Assembly (NCBI RefSeq): GCF_036452155.1 | Contig: NZ_JAWJZY010000004.1 | Strand: one strand, 5' to 3' | Length of the DNA: 64,000 nucleotides | From: Sorlinia euscelidii | GTDB lineage: Bacteria; Pseudomonadota; Alphaproteobacteria; Acetobacterales; Acetobacteraceae | Notes under the pieces: generated by a model | What the model saw: the letters and a program-made list of their open reading frames with translations, nothing else | Databases searched by the model: none | What the model was told of the DNA's origin: nothing | Translations under genes and position numbers: made by a program | Part shown: in pieces, positions 11,226-20,200 of the stretch | How the letters are laid out: every line of letters begins with the position of its first letter | Numbering within the stretch: position 1 is the stretch's first letter

Positions 11226-12949
11226 ATTCCCTGCGCAGCCTGCTGATGCCGGACCAGATCCGGCTTATCCGAAGCTACCTCATCCTCCTCGCTGTCAGCG
11301 GGTTTTGTGAAGCGGGCACGACCCTGCTTCTCATCCCGGTCACGCAATCCCTGATGACACACGCTTATGATCGCCTCGGAAGCTGGGTGAGTGTCCTGAC
11401 CATCGCCGTCATAATCACCTGCCTGTTGCGTTACTGGCAGACAGTGCGGGGGATGCGTCTTTCCGTCGTGGTTCTGCGCACGGTGCAGTCCCGCTTGGGA
11501 CAGCATATCGTGCGCTTGCCATTGGGCTGGTTTTCAGGGGAAGTCAGCGGTCAGGTCTCACGTTGTGCGACATATGGCGCGATGGGGCTGGCCAATGCCC
11601 TGTCACATTTACTGCCGGCCCTCCTCTCCGACATTGCGGTGCCGCTTCTGACGAGTGGCGCGATGATGTTGCTGGACTGGCGTCTCGGCATGGTGGCCCT
11701 TGGCGGCGCGGTCGGCGTTCTCATTGCGAATTCCCGGATCAGCAGAGCGATCGTCAAGGGGGAAGCGCCATCGCATGAAGCGACTGTCACGCTCAATAAT
11801 CGCGTCATAGAATTTGCGCGGTGTCAGGCTAGCTTGCGCGCCTTCTGTCTCGAAAGTGCCACTTATGCGCCGCTGACCCAGGCGCTTGAAGCTAAAAATG
11901 CGGCGGGCCAATCTCTCCTGAAAACCACATTCCCGAAGGTCCTGATCAGCGGGCTGAGCGTGCAGTTTGTCTTCGCGATACTCGTGGGGGTCGGGCTTCT
12001 TCTCACCCTGTCAGGGGGCCTCGGCGTGCCGCGGCTCATGGCTTTCCTCGTCCTTGCGGCCCGGTTTTCCAGCGGGCTGGCGATGCTGGGTGCGCGTATG
12101 GGTGTGTTAGGCATGATCCGGCGGGAAATTGAGCGTATTGCCGCCATCATGAATGAACCGACCCTGCCTGAAGCCCCGCGCCGCAAAAATCTCATTGCGC
12201 CGGGTGCGATCTCATTTCGATCCGTCGATTTCGGCTTTCATCATGGTGATGTCGTTCTGCATGATGTGACGTTTGAGGTGACGCCTGGGAGCGTGATCGG
12301 GCTGATCGGCCCCTCCGGCGCAGGTAAAAGCACCCTCCTGAAATTAATGATGCGGTTTTATGACCCGGTGAAGGGGCAGATCCTGATGGGCGGTGTTGAC
12401 CTGCGGGACCTTCCGACGGATCAGCTCATGGACCAGATAGCCCTCGTCTCTCAGGATGTCGTCCTGTTTGCAGGCTCGATAGAGGATAATATCCGCATCG
12501 GAAACCCGGATGCATCAGAAGAAACATGGCGCCATGCCGCGCGTCTCGCGCGGGTCGATGCGCTCGTTGCGCGGCGGCGACATGGATGGGCCACGCAGGT
12601 CGGGGAAGGGGGATGCCAGCTCTCGGGCGGTGAGCGTCAAAGAATTGCCCTTGCCCGCGCGCTTCTTAAAAACGCGCCGATCCTCCTGCTGGATGAGGCG
12701 AGTTCAGCCCTTGACGCCCTGAACGTGGCCGCGTTTCAGGATGTGGTGAAGCAATTGCGGGGGAAAACGACGATCATCATGATCACCCACCAACTTGAGA
12801 CCGTTATGCACGCGGATCACCTTCTGACAATTGAGGCGGGTCGCATTGTCGAGCGTGGCGCGCCCGCAGATTGCCTGACATCTCGCGGTTATTTTGACCG
12901 TTTCTGCCGAGAGCGGCGTCAGGCATCAGGCTGGCGTCTGACCGCCTAG
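11219..12949 (+). CDS. ybtQ: ABC transporter half with fused membrane and ATPase domains, YbtQ-like
   Basis: About 576 aa and the same domain plan as its neighbour: membrane domain up to about residue 300, then an ATPase with GPSGAGKSTLL, QDVVLFAGSI (Q-loop region), LSGGERQRIALAR, LLLDEASSALD and the ITHQ switch His. The ATG at 11219 overlaps the ybtP stop, which points to coupled translation; the longer open frame from 11141 is a run-in through ybtP. It is the last gene of the plus-strand operon and ends 18 nt from the end of the convergent PPTase gene, with no obvious terminator between them. Confidence 0.85.
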   Translation: MLNSLRSLLMPDQIRLIRSYLILLAVSGFCEAGTTLLLIPVTQSLMTHAYDRLGSWVSVLTIAVIITCLLRYWQTVRGMRLSVVVLRTVQSRLGQHIVRLPLGWFSGEVSGQVSRCATYGAMGLANALSHLLPALLSDIAVPLLTSGAMMLLDWRLGMVALGGAVGVLIANSRISRAIVKGEAPSHEATVTLNNRVIEFARCQASLRAFCLESATYAPLTQALEAKNAAGQSLLKTTFPKVLISGLSVQFVFAILVGVGLLLTLSGGLGVPRLMAFLVLAARFSSGLAMLGARMGVLGMIRREIERIAAIMNEPTLPEAPRRKNLIAPGAISFRSVDFGFHHGDVVLHDVTFEVTPGSVIGLIGPSGAGKSTLLKLMMRFYDPVKGQILMGGVDLRDLPTDQLMDQIALVSQDVVLFAGSIEDNIRIGNPDASEETWRHAARLARVDALVARRRHGWATQVGEGGCQLSGGERQRIALARALLKNAPILLLDEASSALDALNVAAFQDVVKQLRGKTTIIMITHQLETVMHADHLLTIEAGRIVERGAPADCLTSRGYFDRFCRERRQASGWRLTA

Positions 12950-12967
12950 CCTTGTGTCAGGCGCGGG

Positions 12968-13771
12968 TCAGGAACGGCACCAGGTCACGACATGGTCCTC
13001 AAAAAATTGATATCGCACCGTGATGCGGCCTCCGCACCTCCAGCGAGAACTCCAGTCTTTCGTGAGGGCAAAAACCAGCGCCACGGGCGTGACGGAGGTG
13101 AGGGCGGCCGCGTCAAAATTCTCAAATTGAAGCGTGGCGGGGAAGAGGGCTTTGAAAAGCGCCTCTTTTGCGGAAAACACCAATGTGACGCCTGACGGGA
13201 AATCTCCTCTCTCCTGCATCAATCGCCACTCGCGGGGCGACGCCACCAGACTTGCAATATTATTTGCCGTTTCCATCCCGATGATCTGCTCAATATCCAC
13301 CCCGATCGCGTCGCCGTCATTTTGCGGCGCAACGAGGCTGATCGCCCATGTCCGGCTGTGACTGATGCTCCCGACCCGGGAAGCGGGCCAATCGACCAGG
13401 CCGTTTTCGAGACGGTGCAGCGGCGCTGGGCCATCGAACCCGCCATCCCGCAAAGCCCTTAAGGCACAATAACGCCCCGCTAGAAAGGCGCGCCGACGCG
13501 TCAGATGCGCATCCTTGAAGGACGGCGGCAGCAGATTGGTTTCGCACGAGGTCTCCTGGACTTGGTTCAAGGCGATCATGCGCGCGGTGACGCCATTTTC
13601 CAGAATGAGCGGCGCCATGTCCCGGCATTGTTCAGCGCGCGGCACAATATCTCGCCATGCCGCATCATTCGGTATCGGGGACGTTTTCTCCGTCCCGCCG
13701 CGCGCCTGGGCGAGCGCGGCCGTGCAACCCGTGGGTTGAGACGACAATATTCGCCGTTGCAGATCACCCAT
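12968..13771 (-). CDS. entD: 4'-phosphopantetheinyl transferase (EntD/Sfp class)
   Basis: About 267 aa from the ATG at 13771, which overlaps the end of entE by 8 nt. It should convert apo carrier domains of Irp1 and Irp2 to the holo form using coenzyme A. EntD-type motifs are visible: RRRAFLAGRYCALRAL, GSISHSRTWA, IGVDIEQI with the Mg2+-binding Asp/Glu pair, and FSAKEALFKAL. The frame remains open to 13852, but that extension lies within entE and is Arg-rich filler. It is the last gene of the minus-strand siderophore operon, serving the role YbtD serves in Yersinia. Confidence 0.87.
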   Translation of the reverse strand: MGDLQRRILSSQPTGCTAALAQARGGTEKTSPIPNDAAWRDIVPRAEQCRDMAPLILENGVTARMIALNQVQETSCETNLLPPSFKDAHLTRRRAFLAGRYCALRALRDGGFDGPAPLHRLENGLVDWPASRVGSISHSRTWAISLVAPQNDGDAIGVDIEQIIGMETANNIASLVASPREWRLMQERGDFPSGVTLVFSAKEALFKALFPATLQFENFDAAALTSVTPVALVFALTKDWSSRWRCGGRITVRYQFFEDHVVTWCRS

Positions 13772-15365
13772 GCCGCGCCTGCGCCAGCACGGCAAGTTTC
13801 TTGCGGTCAAGCTTGCCGACCGCGGTTTGCGGCCAGTGGGAGATCCATCCATATTGGTCTGGAATTTTATAGGCCGCCATACCGTTTTCCCGCAGAAATT
13901 CCCGAATGGCGATGTCGGTCAAGTCGCGGGACGCGCCTTTCAGGAAGGCGCAGATGCGTTCCCCAAGATGCGGGTCAGGCGCCGCCACCACCACGGCCTC
14001 TTCAATATCAGGGTGGCGCGTTAAGGCGGCCTCCACCTCCGCCACCGCAATCTTCTCTCCCGCGCGGTTGATCTGCTCCTTCAGCCGTCCCATGACAGTT
14101 ATATTCCCGTCTGCATCCTGACATACGACGTCTCCCGTGCGGTAATAGCCTTCTGCCGTGAAGGATGAGACATTATGCTCGGCTGCGTTAAAATACCCAC
14201 TGATTGTGTAAGGGCCGCGCGTGAGGAGTTCACCCGTTTCCCCTAGTGTCACCTCATGGTCGTCCGAATCGACAATCAAAATGTCATCTTCCCGCGACAT
14301 GGGGCGTCCCTGCGTGTTGAGGATGACATGCTGGGCGTCATCAAGCCGCGTGTAACAAATCAGCCCTTCAGCCATGCCGTAAACCTGCTGGATCATGGTG
14401 CCGAAGAGCTGTTGCGCCTGCTTCACAAGCGCCGCATCAACCCGCGCCCCACCAATCTGAAGAAGCCTCAGGCTGGAGAGATCACTTCTTTCCCATTTCC
14501 GTGCCTCAATCCAAAGGCGCAGCAAAGGCGGCACGAGCGCGATGTGGGTGACGGATTCTTTTTCGATCAACGGCATGATTTCATCGCATGAAGCGGCGTT
14601 AGCCAGCACCACCCGGCCCCCGCGGGAAAGCACGCCGAGAATGCCGGGGCTGGAGAGGATGAAATTATGCGCACCGGGCAGGATGGCAAGATAGACGGTG
14701 GTTTCATCCACGCCCGCCATCTCAGCGGAACGTAGAAAAGTGAAAGCGTAATCCGCATGGGTGCGCGGGATGAGCTTGGGCGTGCCTGTCGTCCCGCCTG
14801 AAAGGAGGAGAAGGGCGAGATCGGTGAGGGCAGGCGGTTGCGGTGGATGGAAGGGCGCATCCAGCGCGGAAAGCTGCAAATAATCTTCAGGCACCTCAGC
14901 GCCATCCAGCACAATCAGTCTCAGACAAGGATGTGCCTGCTGAAGCGACCGGGCGAGAACCTCATATTGGAACCCATGAAGTTCCCGCGCGGCAAAATAA
15001 GCGACGGGCTGCGCATTGGCGACCAACGCGTTAAGATCGTGCGCTCTCTGTGCTGGCATAGCCATAATCGGATGGACGCCTAGGCGGAGCGCGGCCAGTA
15101 AAATTGTCACGAGGCCGATGCTGTTCGGCATCTGGACGAGGATGCGATCGCCTCTCACCAGCCCCGATTTTTGTAAGGCCCCGGCGAGGCGATCAACATG
15201 ATGGTCCAGAGCGGCATAGGTCATGCGTTGATCGCCATGCACCAACGCGATGCGTGTGCCCCATTTACGCGCCCACTCTGTCAGCATCCCGCCGATCGGC
15301 GTTGTGAGGACGATGCCGTCTATGATGAGCGGCCTTGTGGCAGGGGCGAGATCGTGCTCAAGCAT
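13764..15365 (-). CDS. entE: Aryl-AMP ligase, probably 2,3-DHB-AMP ligase (EntE/DhbE/YbtE family)
   Basis: About 533 aa, the usual EntE/YbtE size. It activates an aryl acid with ATP and loads it on the carrier domain at the Irp2 N-terminus. Motifs: LLLSGGTTGTPK (A3), LPGAHNFILSSPG (aryl pocket), QQVYGMAEGL (A5), YYRTGD (A7), GRLKEQINRAGEKI (A8) and GKLDRKKL with the A10 Lys. In the HNFILSSPG segment the residue aligning with DhbE Ser240 is Ser; salicylate-specific relatives usually have Cys there. That, plus entCBA in the same island, favours DHB. The ATG at 15365 overlaps the thioesterase stop by 8 nt. The open frame upstream to 15440 is run-in sequence. Confidence 0.87.
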   Translation of the reverse strand: MLEHDLAPATRPLIIDGIVLTTPIGGMLTEWARKWGTRIALVHGDQRMTYAALDHHVDRLAGALQKSGLVRGDRILVQMPNSIGLVTILLAALRLGVHPIMAMPAQRAHDLNALVANAQPVAYFAARELHGFQYEVLARSLQQAHPCLRLIVLDGAEVPEDYLQLSALDAPFHPPQPPALTDLALLLLSGGTTGTPKLIPRTHADYAFTFLRSAEMAGVDETTVYLAILPGAHNFILSSPGILGVLSRGGRVVLANAASCDEIMPLIEKESVTHIALVPPLLRLWIEARKWERSDLSSLRLLQIGGARVDAALVKQAQQLFGTMIQQVYGMAEGLICYTRLDDAQHVILNTQGRPMSREDDILIVDSDDHEVTLGETGELLTRGPYTISGYFNAAEHNVSSFTAEGYYRTGDVVCQDADGNITVMGRLKEQINRAGEKIAVAEVEAALTRHPDIEEAVVVAAPDPHLGERICAFLKGASRDLTDIAIREFLRENGMAAYKIPDQYGWISHWPQTAVGKLDRKKLAVLAQARHG

Positions 15366-16143
15366 GATCAGCACCCGCCATCTTGACGACATGATCCGTA
15401 TGGGCCGCGACGATGTGACCCAGAAATCCCTGTGGGTCACGTGTGGGATAAAAGTGATCGCCGGGAAATGTAGCGGATCGCACGAGGCGGTGGAGCCACG
15501 GTGTCCAGGCCAGGACTTCCTCCGTCAGCGCTTCATGATCATCCTCGCCTGAAATCAGCATGGCCGGCGTCTGAATGAGGCGTTTCACGTCATCACGCCT
15601 GTAGGATTCAGTCGCTGAGAAATCCGCGCGCAACATCGGCAGGAAAATTTCCAGAATCAGAGGATTATTTTTGACCATCTCGTTACAACCGCCAATCGCG
15701 ACCAACATGTCGAGAAATTCCGCGTCATCCCGACCACTCAGCCTTGTGCGCGGTTGAAGATGCGGGGCATGACATCCGGACAGAACCAGCAAATCCGGTG
15801 ACGTCCCCGCATCTTCCAGTCGGAGACATGTCTCAAAGGCGATCTGCGCGCCCATACTATGTCCGGCGAGGATAATGCGCCGATTTTTGAAACCGGCATG
15901 AAGGAGCGCGCCCGCGACTTCATCTGCCAGCGCGGTGACGTCATTGGTCAGTAGATCATCCATCCGGTGATCACGACCAGGGTAGGTGACCATGGCGATA
16001 TGAAGCGATGGGGACATGACGTGTCGCCATTGCCGGAAAGCGCCAATCCCGACGCCGGCATGGGGGCACATGATCATGGTGAGATCTGAATGTGTTTCGT
16101 TGAGCGGTGTCAAACATCTGGGGTGCGTAATATTATTCATCAT
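15358..16143 (-). CDS. ybtT: Type II (editing) thioesterase, YbtT-like
   Basis: About 261 aa alpha/beta hydrolase. It shows MCPHAGVGIGAFRQW near residue 25, the nucleophile elbow GHSMGAQIAF (about 94), an Asp-containing ISGEDDHEA segment and the catalytic His in FPGDHFY. Such stand-alone thioesterases remove wrong or stalled acyl groups from carrier domains. The chosen ATG at 16143 overlaps the ybtU stop (ATGATG with TGA) and follows GGGAGAGA. The open frame from 16173 lies within ybtU. Gene order ybtU-ybtT-ybtE is the same as in the Yersinia yersiniabactin cluster. Confidence 0.88.
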   Translation of the reverse strand: MMNNITHPRCLTPLNETHSDLTMIMCPHAGVGIGAFRQWRHVMSPSLHIAMVTYPGRDHRMDDLLTNDVTALADEVAGALLHAGFKNRRIILAGHSMGAQIAFETCLRLEDAGTSPDLLVLSGCHAPHLQPRTRLSGRDDAEFLDMLVAIGGCNEMVKNNPLILEIFLPMLRADFSATESYRRDDVKRLIQTPAMLISGEDDHEALTEEVLAWTPWLHRLVRSATFPGDHFYPTRDPQGFLGHIVAAHTDHVVKMAGADHA

Positions 16144-17246
16144 ATTCTCTCCCATGCAGAAGACGTGGCGCACGGATTGATGTGCAGGGTTTCAGGCGGT
16201 GCGATATTGCGCTCACGCGCCGGGCCGGTGCGGAGCAGAATGGATTGCCACGCCGCGGCGACCTGAAATTGATGTGACGCGTGCGCATGTAACGATGCGT
16301 CCCCGCCATCCAGGATCGTGCAGATCGCCTCCAGCAGGCGTCGCACGCAGGTCGGGGCATCATGCTCAAAAATCTGCTGCCATGTTTCCGGCCCCTCATG
16401 CAGGATCTGCCGTGCGGGCAGTCTGAGGCGCAGACGTGTCTCAGGCGGGCCGTCATACAGAGTCGTGCTAGCCTCCAGATGAGCGGGGTCAAACCAGTTT
16501 CCCACCCAGATGACCGGGCCGTAACTTGAGGTGAGGCTGAGGTAACCCTCCTGCCAACCCAGCAATAACTGGTGCATGACCAGACTATGCATGTCCGGGT
16601 CGTCCGGATCGATATAGTTTTGCAAGGAGAGTGAAATGTCAGTCTGGCCACAGGTCAGGCGTAATGAGTCCGCATGAAGCCCGTTCAGAACCGACGCGGA
16701 CGTTTCCGGCAGGGTGATCGGATGCGCCACGCCCTGAAGCAGGAGGTCCAGGCCGGAATAGAGTAATTGTCGGCTTGTGGTGAGGGTGGCGATCTGAGGG
16801 GGGCCGACGCGGCTCTGGATCTGACGGGCCGTGTCGATCCATATTTTCCCAGCTGTCGCACTGCTGTAAAAGCTGCTAACCCAGTAAACCCGGCACAGTT
16901 CGCGAGCCAGTTTCTGCAGGCGGGCGACTTCCTCCGGGTGAATGGGATGTTCCTGCACAACATGGAGGCCTCGGCGCATCAGGCTCTCCGCCAGGCGGGA
17001 GCCTTCACCCCCGACGATGGTGGAGCGCACAACGACGCAGGCAATGTCGATATCCTGCGGCACGTCCTCGAGGCGCGTATAAAGCGGCACCCCGAAAGCA
17101 TGCGCGAGTTTCCGCGATCTTTCACTGCCATTGGCCATGATCCCGGCCAGGGTGACACCGGGCATATCATCAAGGAAGGCATTGGCGTAGATTTCACCAA
17201 ATTTCGCACCGACGATCAGAATGCGGCGCGGGCGTCTTTCCGTCAT
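16140..17246 (-). CDS. ybtU: Thiazolinyl imide reductase (YbtU/Irp3)
   Basis: A 368-aa NAD(P)H-dependent oxidoreductase with an N-terminal Rossmann fold (RRILIVGAKFGEIYANAF, residues 7-24) and the family stretch LHVVQEHPIHPEEVARL (about 93-109), followed by the SSFYSSATAGK segment. YbtU reduces the second thiazoline to a thiazolidine on the HMWP1 assembly line, so its presence supports a thiazolidine ring in the product. It is a Gfo/Idh/MocA-like family specific to siderophore clusters. Start (ATGA) overlaps the irp1 stop, its end overlaps ybtT. Confidence 0.9.
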   Translation of the reverse strand: MTERRPRRILIVGAKFGEIYANAFLDDMPGVTLAGIMANGSERSRKLAHAFGVPLYTRLEDVPQDIDIACVVVRSTIVGGEGSRLAESLMRRGLHVVQEHPIHPEEVARLQKLARELCRVYWVSSFYSSATAGKIWIDTARQIQSRVGPPQIATLTTSRQLLYSGLDLLLQGVAHPITLPETSASVLNGLHADSLRLTCGQTDISLSLQNYIDPDDPDMHSLVMHQLLLGWQEGYLSLTSSYGPVIWVGNWFDPAHLEASTTLYDGPPETRLRLRLPARQILHEGPETWQQIFEHDAPTCVRRLLEAICTILDGGDASLHAHASHQFQVAAAWQSILLRTGPARERNIAPPETLHINPCATSSAWERI

Positions 17247-20200
17247 GATACGGTGACTCCCAGCCAGTCATTGACGCATTTCGCCACCTCAAGCGCCCAT
17301 TTTTCATGAAGCAGGAGAGACCAGTGATCTGTCGGCACTGTCTGATATTCCGCCTGCTGAAAATAAGGGGACCAGTCTTCCGCCGCATCCCCCCAATGTT
17401 GAGGCCGCGAGGCGGCGCGGATGCACAGGCAGCGTCGTGGGGGCTCAAAATCGATGACATGCCCCCGCAGTAATTTCAACAGACTCAACGTCTTTTGCAG
17501 CATCGCGTCGCTGATCGGGAATTTTCCGGCCAGTGTGTCGGGTCGCGCCGCCATCATGGCGTCGAGATCCTCACGCTGGGTCGCGCAGAAATCCGCTGCC
17601 AGAACCGGCTCAATCAGGATAAGGTCAACGCTCTTCCCGCGTCGTGAGAGGATCCGCGCACATGATTGCGCGAGGAAAGCGCCATATGACCAGCCAAGCA
17701 AGGTAAGTGTGCCGTCAATGCCGGTGGCCAATATGGATTCGGCATAGCGCATGGCGAGCCCGTCCAGGGTTTCAATCCCCGTCAGGGAGGCAAGCTCCAA
17801 CCCGTAAGTCGTCGCTTCGAGATGCTGGGCGAGCGGCAGATAGGCCGCAACACCGCCATCAGAAGCATGGAAAACGAAGATATGCATTCTCGCCTCCTTC
17901 CGCGTGAGGGCAATCGGCGCGTGGCCGCGATGGGCTGCGGGCGGGGTGAGGGACGCGCAGAATGCGCGCAGTTGCGGGTTGGCGAAAAGCTGTTGCAGGC
18001 TGGCACCCTCAAACCCGGCACGGGCAAGATGGGCCACCACGCGGGTCGCGATCAAACTGTCCCCGCCCGCATCGAAAAAGTCACTTTCAGGGGAAATGGG
18101 CCGTCCCAGAAATTCCCGCCAGATTTTGAGTACGGCCTCCTCAATCTCGTTTGGGCGTGTATCGCAGGGCGGTATCGTCAGGTCGTAATGACCCGTTTCA
18201 GAAGTTTTACGGCATGGGGAATGCAGCGTCTCGCGCTGGCGCAGGGTCAAAGCGGGCAAGTCCGTGCCATGGCGCGCGCGTAAACGCTGCTTCAGCGTGG
18301 CAAAGTCCGGTCGATGGATGCGCGTGGCTGTCGCGAGGATCAGATGCTGGCGCAAAGGTGACGCGGCCTCCCCCGGGTAAGTGAGGGGGACGTCGAAACC
18401 ATTCTGCTCCAGAAGCTCCCGCCAGCGCGGCATGGGGAGAAAGGCCTCATGGGTTTGATGACGGAAATCATGATAACCATTGAGACCCTCCAGAAAGCCG
18501 ATCGTCGCCAGTTGGAGGGCGGAATGAGGTTCCGTCGCTTCGATGATGACGAAGGCCCCACCGGGTTTGAGCAGCCTGCCCATCCGGCGCAGCGTCCGGC
18601 CGATATGGGTGGCGTCATGAAGGACATTACCTGCGATGATCACATCATAACCCTCTTCAATTATAAGCCCGGCATCAGGCGGGGCATTAATGTCGAGGTG
18701 CTCAAAAGCCATGAAATCATGGCCGCCAAAAGCCCGTCGCGCTTCATTCAAAAAGAGCGCCGATATGTCGGTAAAGACATAACGGGCAATATGGTGTGCG
18801 ATGGCGGGGAGGAGGGTGCGCGTTGAGGCCCCCGTGCCGCCGCCGATTTCAAGAATGGAGACGGGGGCGTCAGACGACTCAGCGAGATAGGCTGCGATGG
18901 TTCTGGCAACATTATGGAGATGTTGCGAGACAGGATTGGTCGCGTAGAAAACATCCATAATCCGATGTTGCTCATCATAAAGCAGATCCAGCGCATGCGC
19001 CTCACCGGTGAAGAGCCGACCATGGTGCGCCGTGCAGCGCGCAAGATAATCGAGGAGTTTCGCCACCCAGGCGGGGATGCCCGCCATGGGCACTTCTGTT
19101 TCAGGCGCCGCTTGTTCCTGAATCGCGGTGTAGATCCCTCCATCCTGTGTCAGTATGTGTGACGCGACGAGTTTCCGTAACCACTGCGCCAATAAACGAT
19201 GATGCTTCGGTGTGATATTGAGCGCGCGCCTGATGTCGGTAAGAGCGTGCTTTTGATTGGCATGGGAGAAAAGACCGGCCTGACGCAAGGTGCGCATTAA
19301 AGCCGCAAGCGCACGGGTTTCAATGAGCGCCCAAGCCCGGCTGACCTCTTCGCACAGTTCTGTCGGGAGGGTCGGAAGAAGCGACGGAGGCGGCGTCGGA
19401 GCAGGGTGACGCGGTGTTTCGGGCGCGGCGACGAAATCATCCGTTACGACGTCAATCAAGCATTGATCCGGGACAGAGAGGTCCACCTGCGCCCGCGCAA
19501 TGCCTGGTAGGCTGCGCATGTCGTTTTCGATCGTCCGACAAAGGCGGGTCGCCACGTCTTCACCGCCTCGCCAACGCGATACGGGGTCATACCAATGCCC
19601 GTCAGGGTGAAGGGCGCTAAGGACTGTCTCTTCCATCAGTTCCGGCTTTTCAGCCAGGCCACGCAGCAAGTGGGTGTAGGTCGCGAAAGCGTCGGCACAA
19701 AAATTTTCAGCAAGGACATCATCCATGCCATACCAGTTGAAAACCAGCGCCCCTTCAATCTCCATCACCTGATGGTCGAGCCAGACTTGCGGCGTCTGAG
19801 TAAAAACATGGGTGGGGTCGCCGAGAAAACTCTGCATGGCCTGGTCAATATTCAGGCCGTCCAGCGTCATCCCCAACATGCTGGTAAAGACAACGGGCAT
19901 TTGCGGCGCCTGGGAATAACCTTGAATTTTGGTCAATTCGCGCAGAAGCTCGACGCCATTGACCTCTTTATGTTGTAAAGCGGCCTGAAGTGCTTTCTGC
20001 GCGCGCAACATATCGCTGCGAAGGTCACGCTTCTCCCTGAGATCAAAGGCCATGAGCAGGACCGACGTGAAATCCCCGATCACCTGATCAATTTCCTCAT
20101 GCACGGCCTGACGGTCAAACATGGTGAGGTTAAGGGTGAATTCCGGCTGCCGCGCCCAGATTTCCAAGGTGCGCGCAAATAATGTCAGGAGGCCAGCGGA

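Noticed and set aside
13505..14071. 188-aa plus-strand open frame
   Set aside because: It is antisense to entD and entE, both of which have clear motifs.
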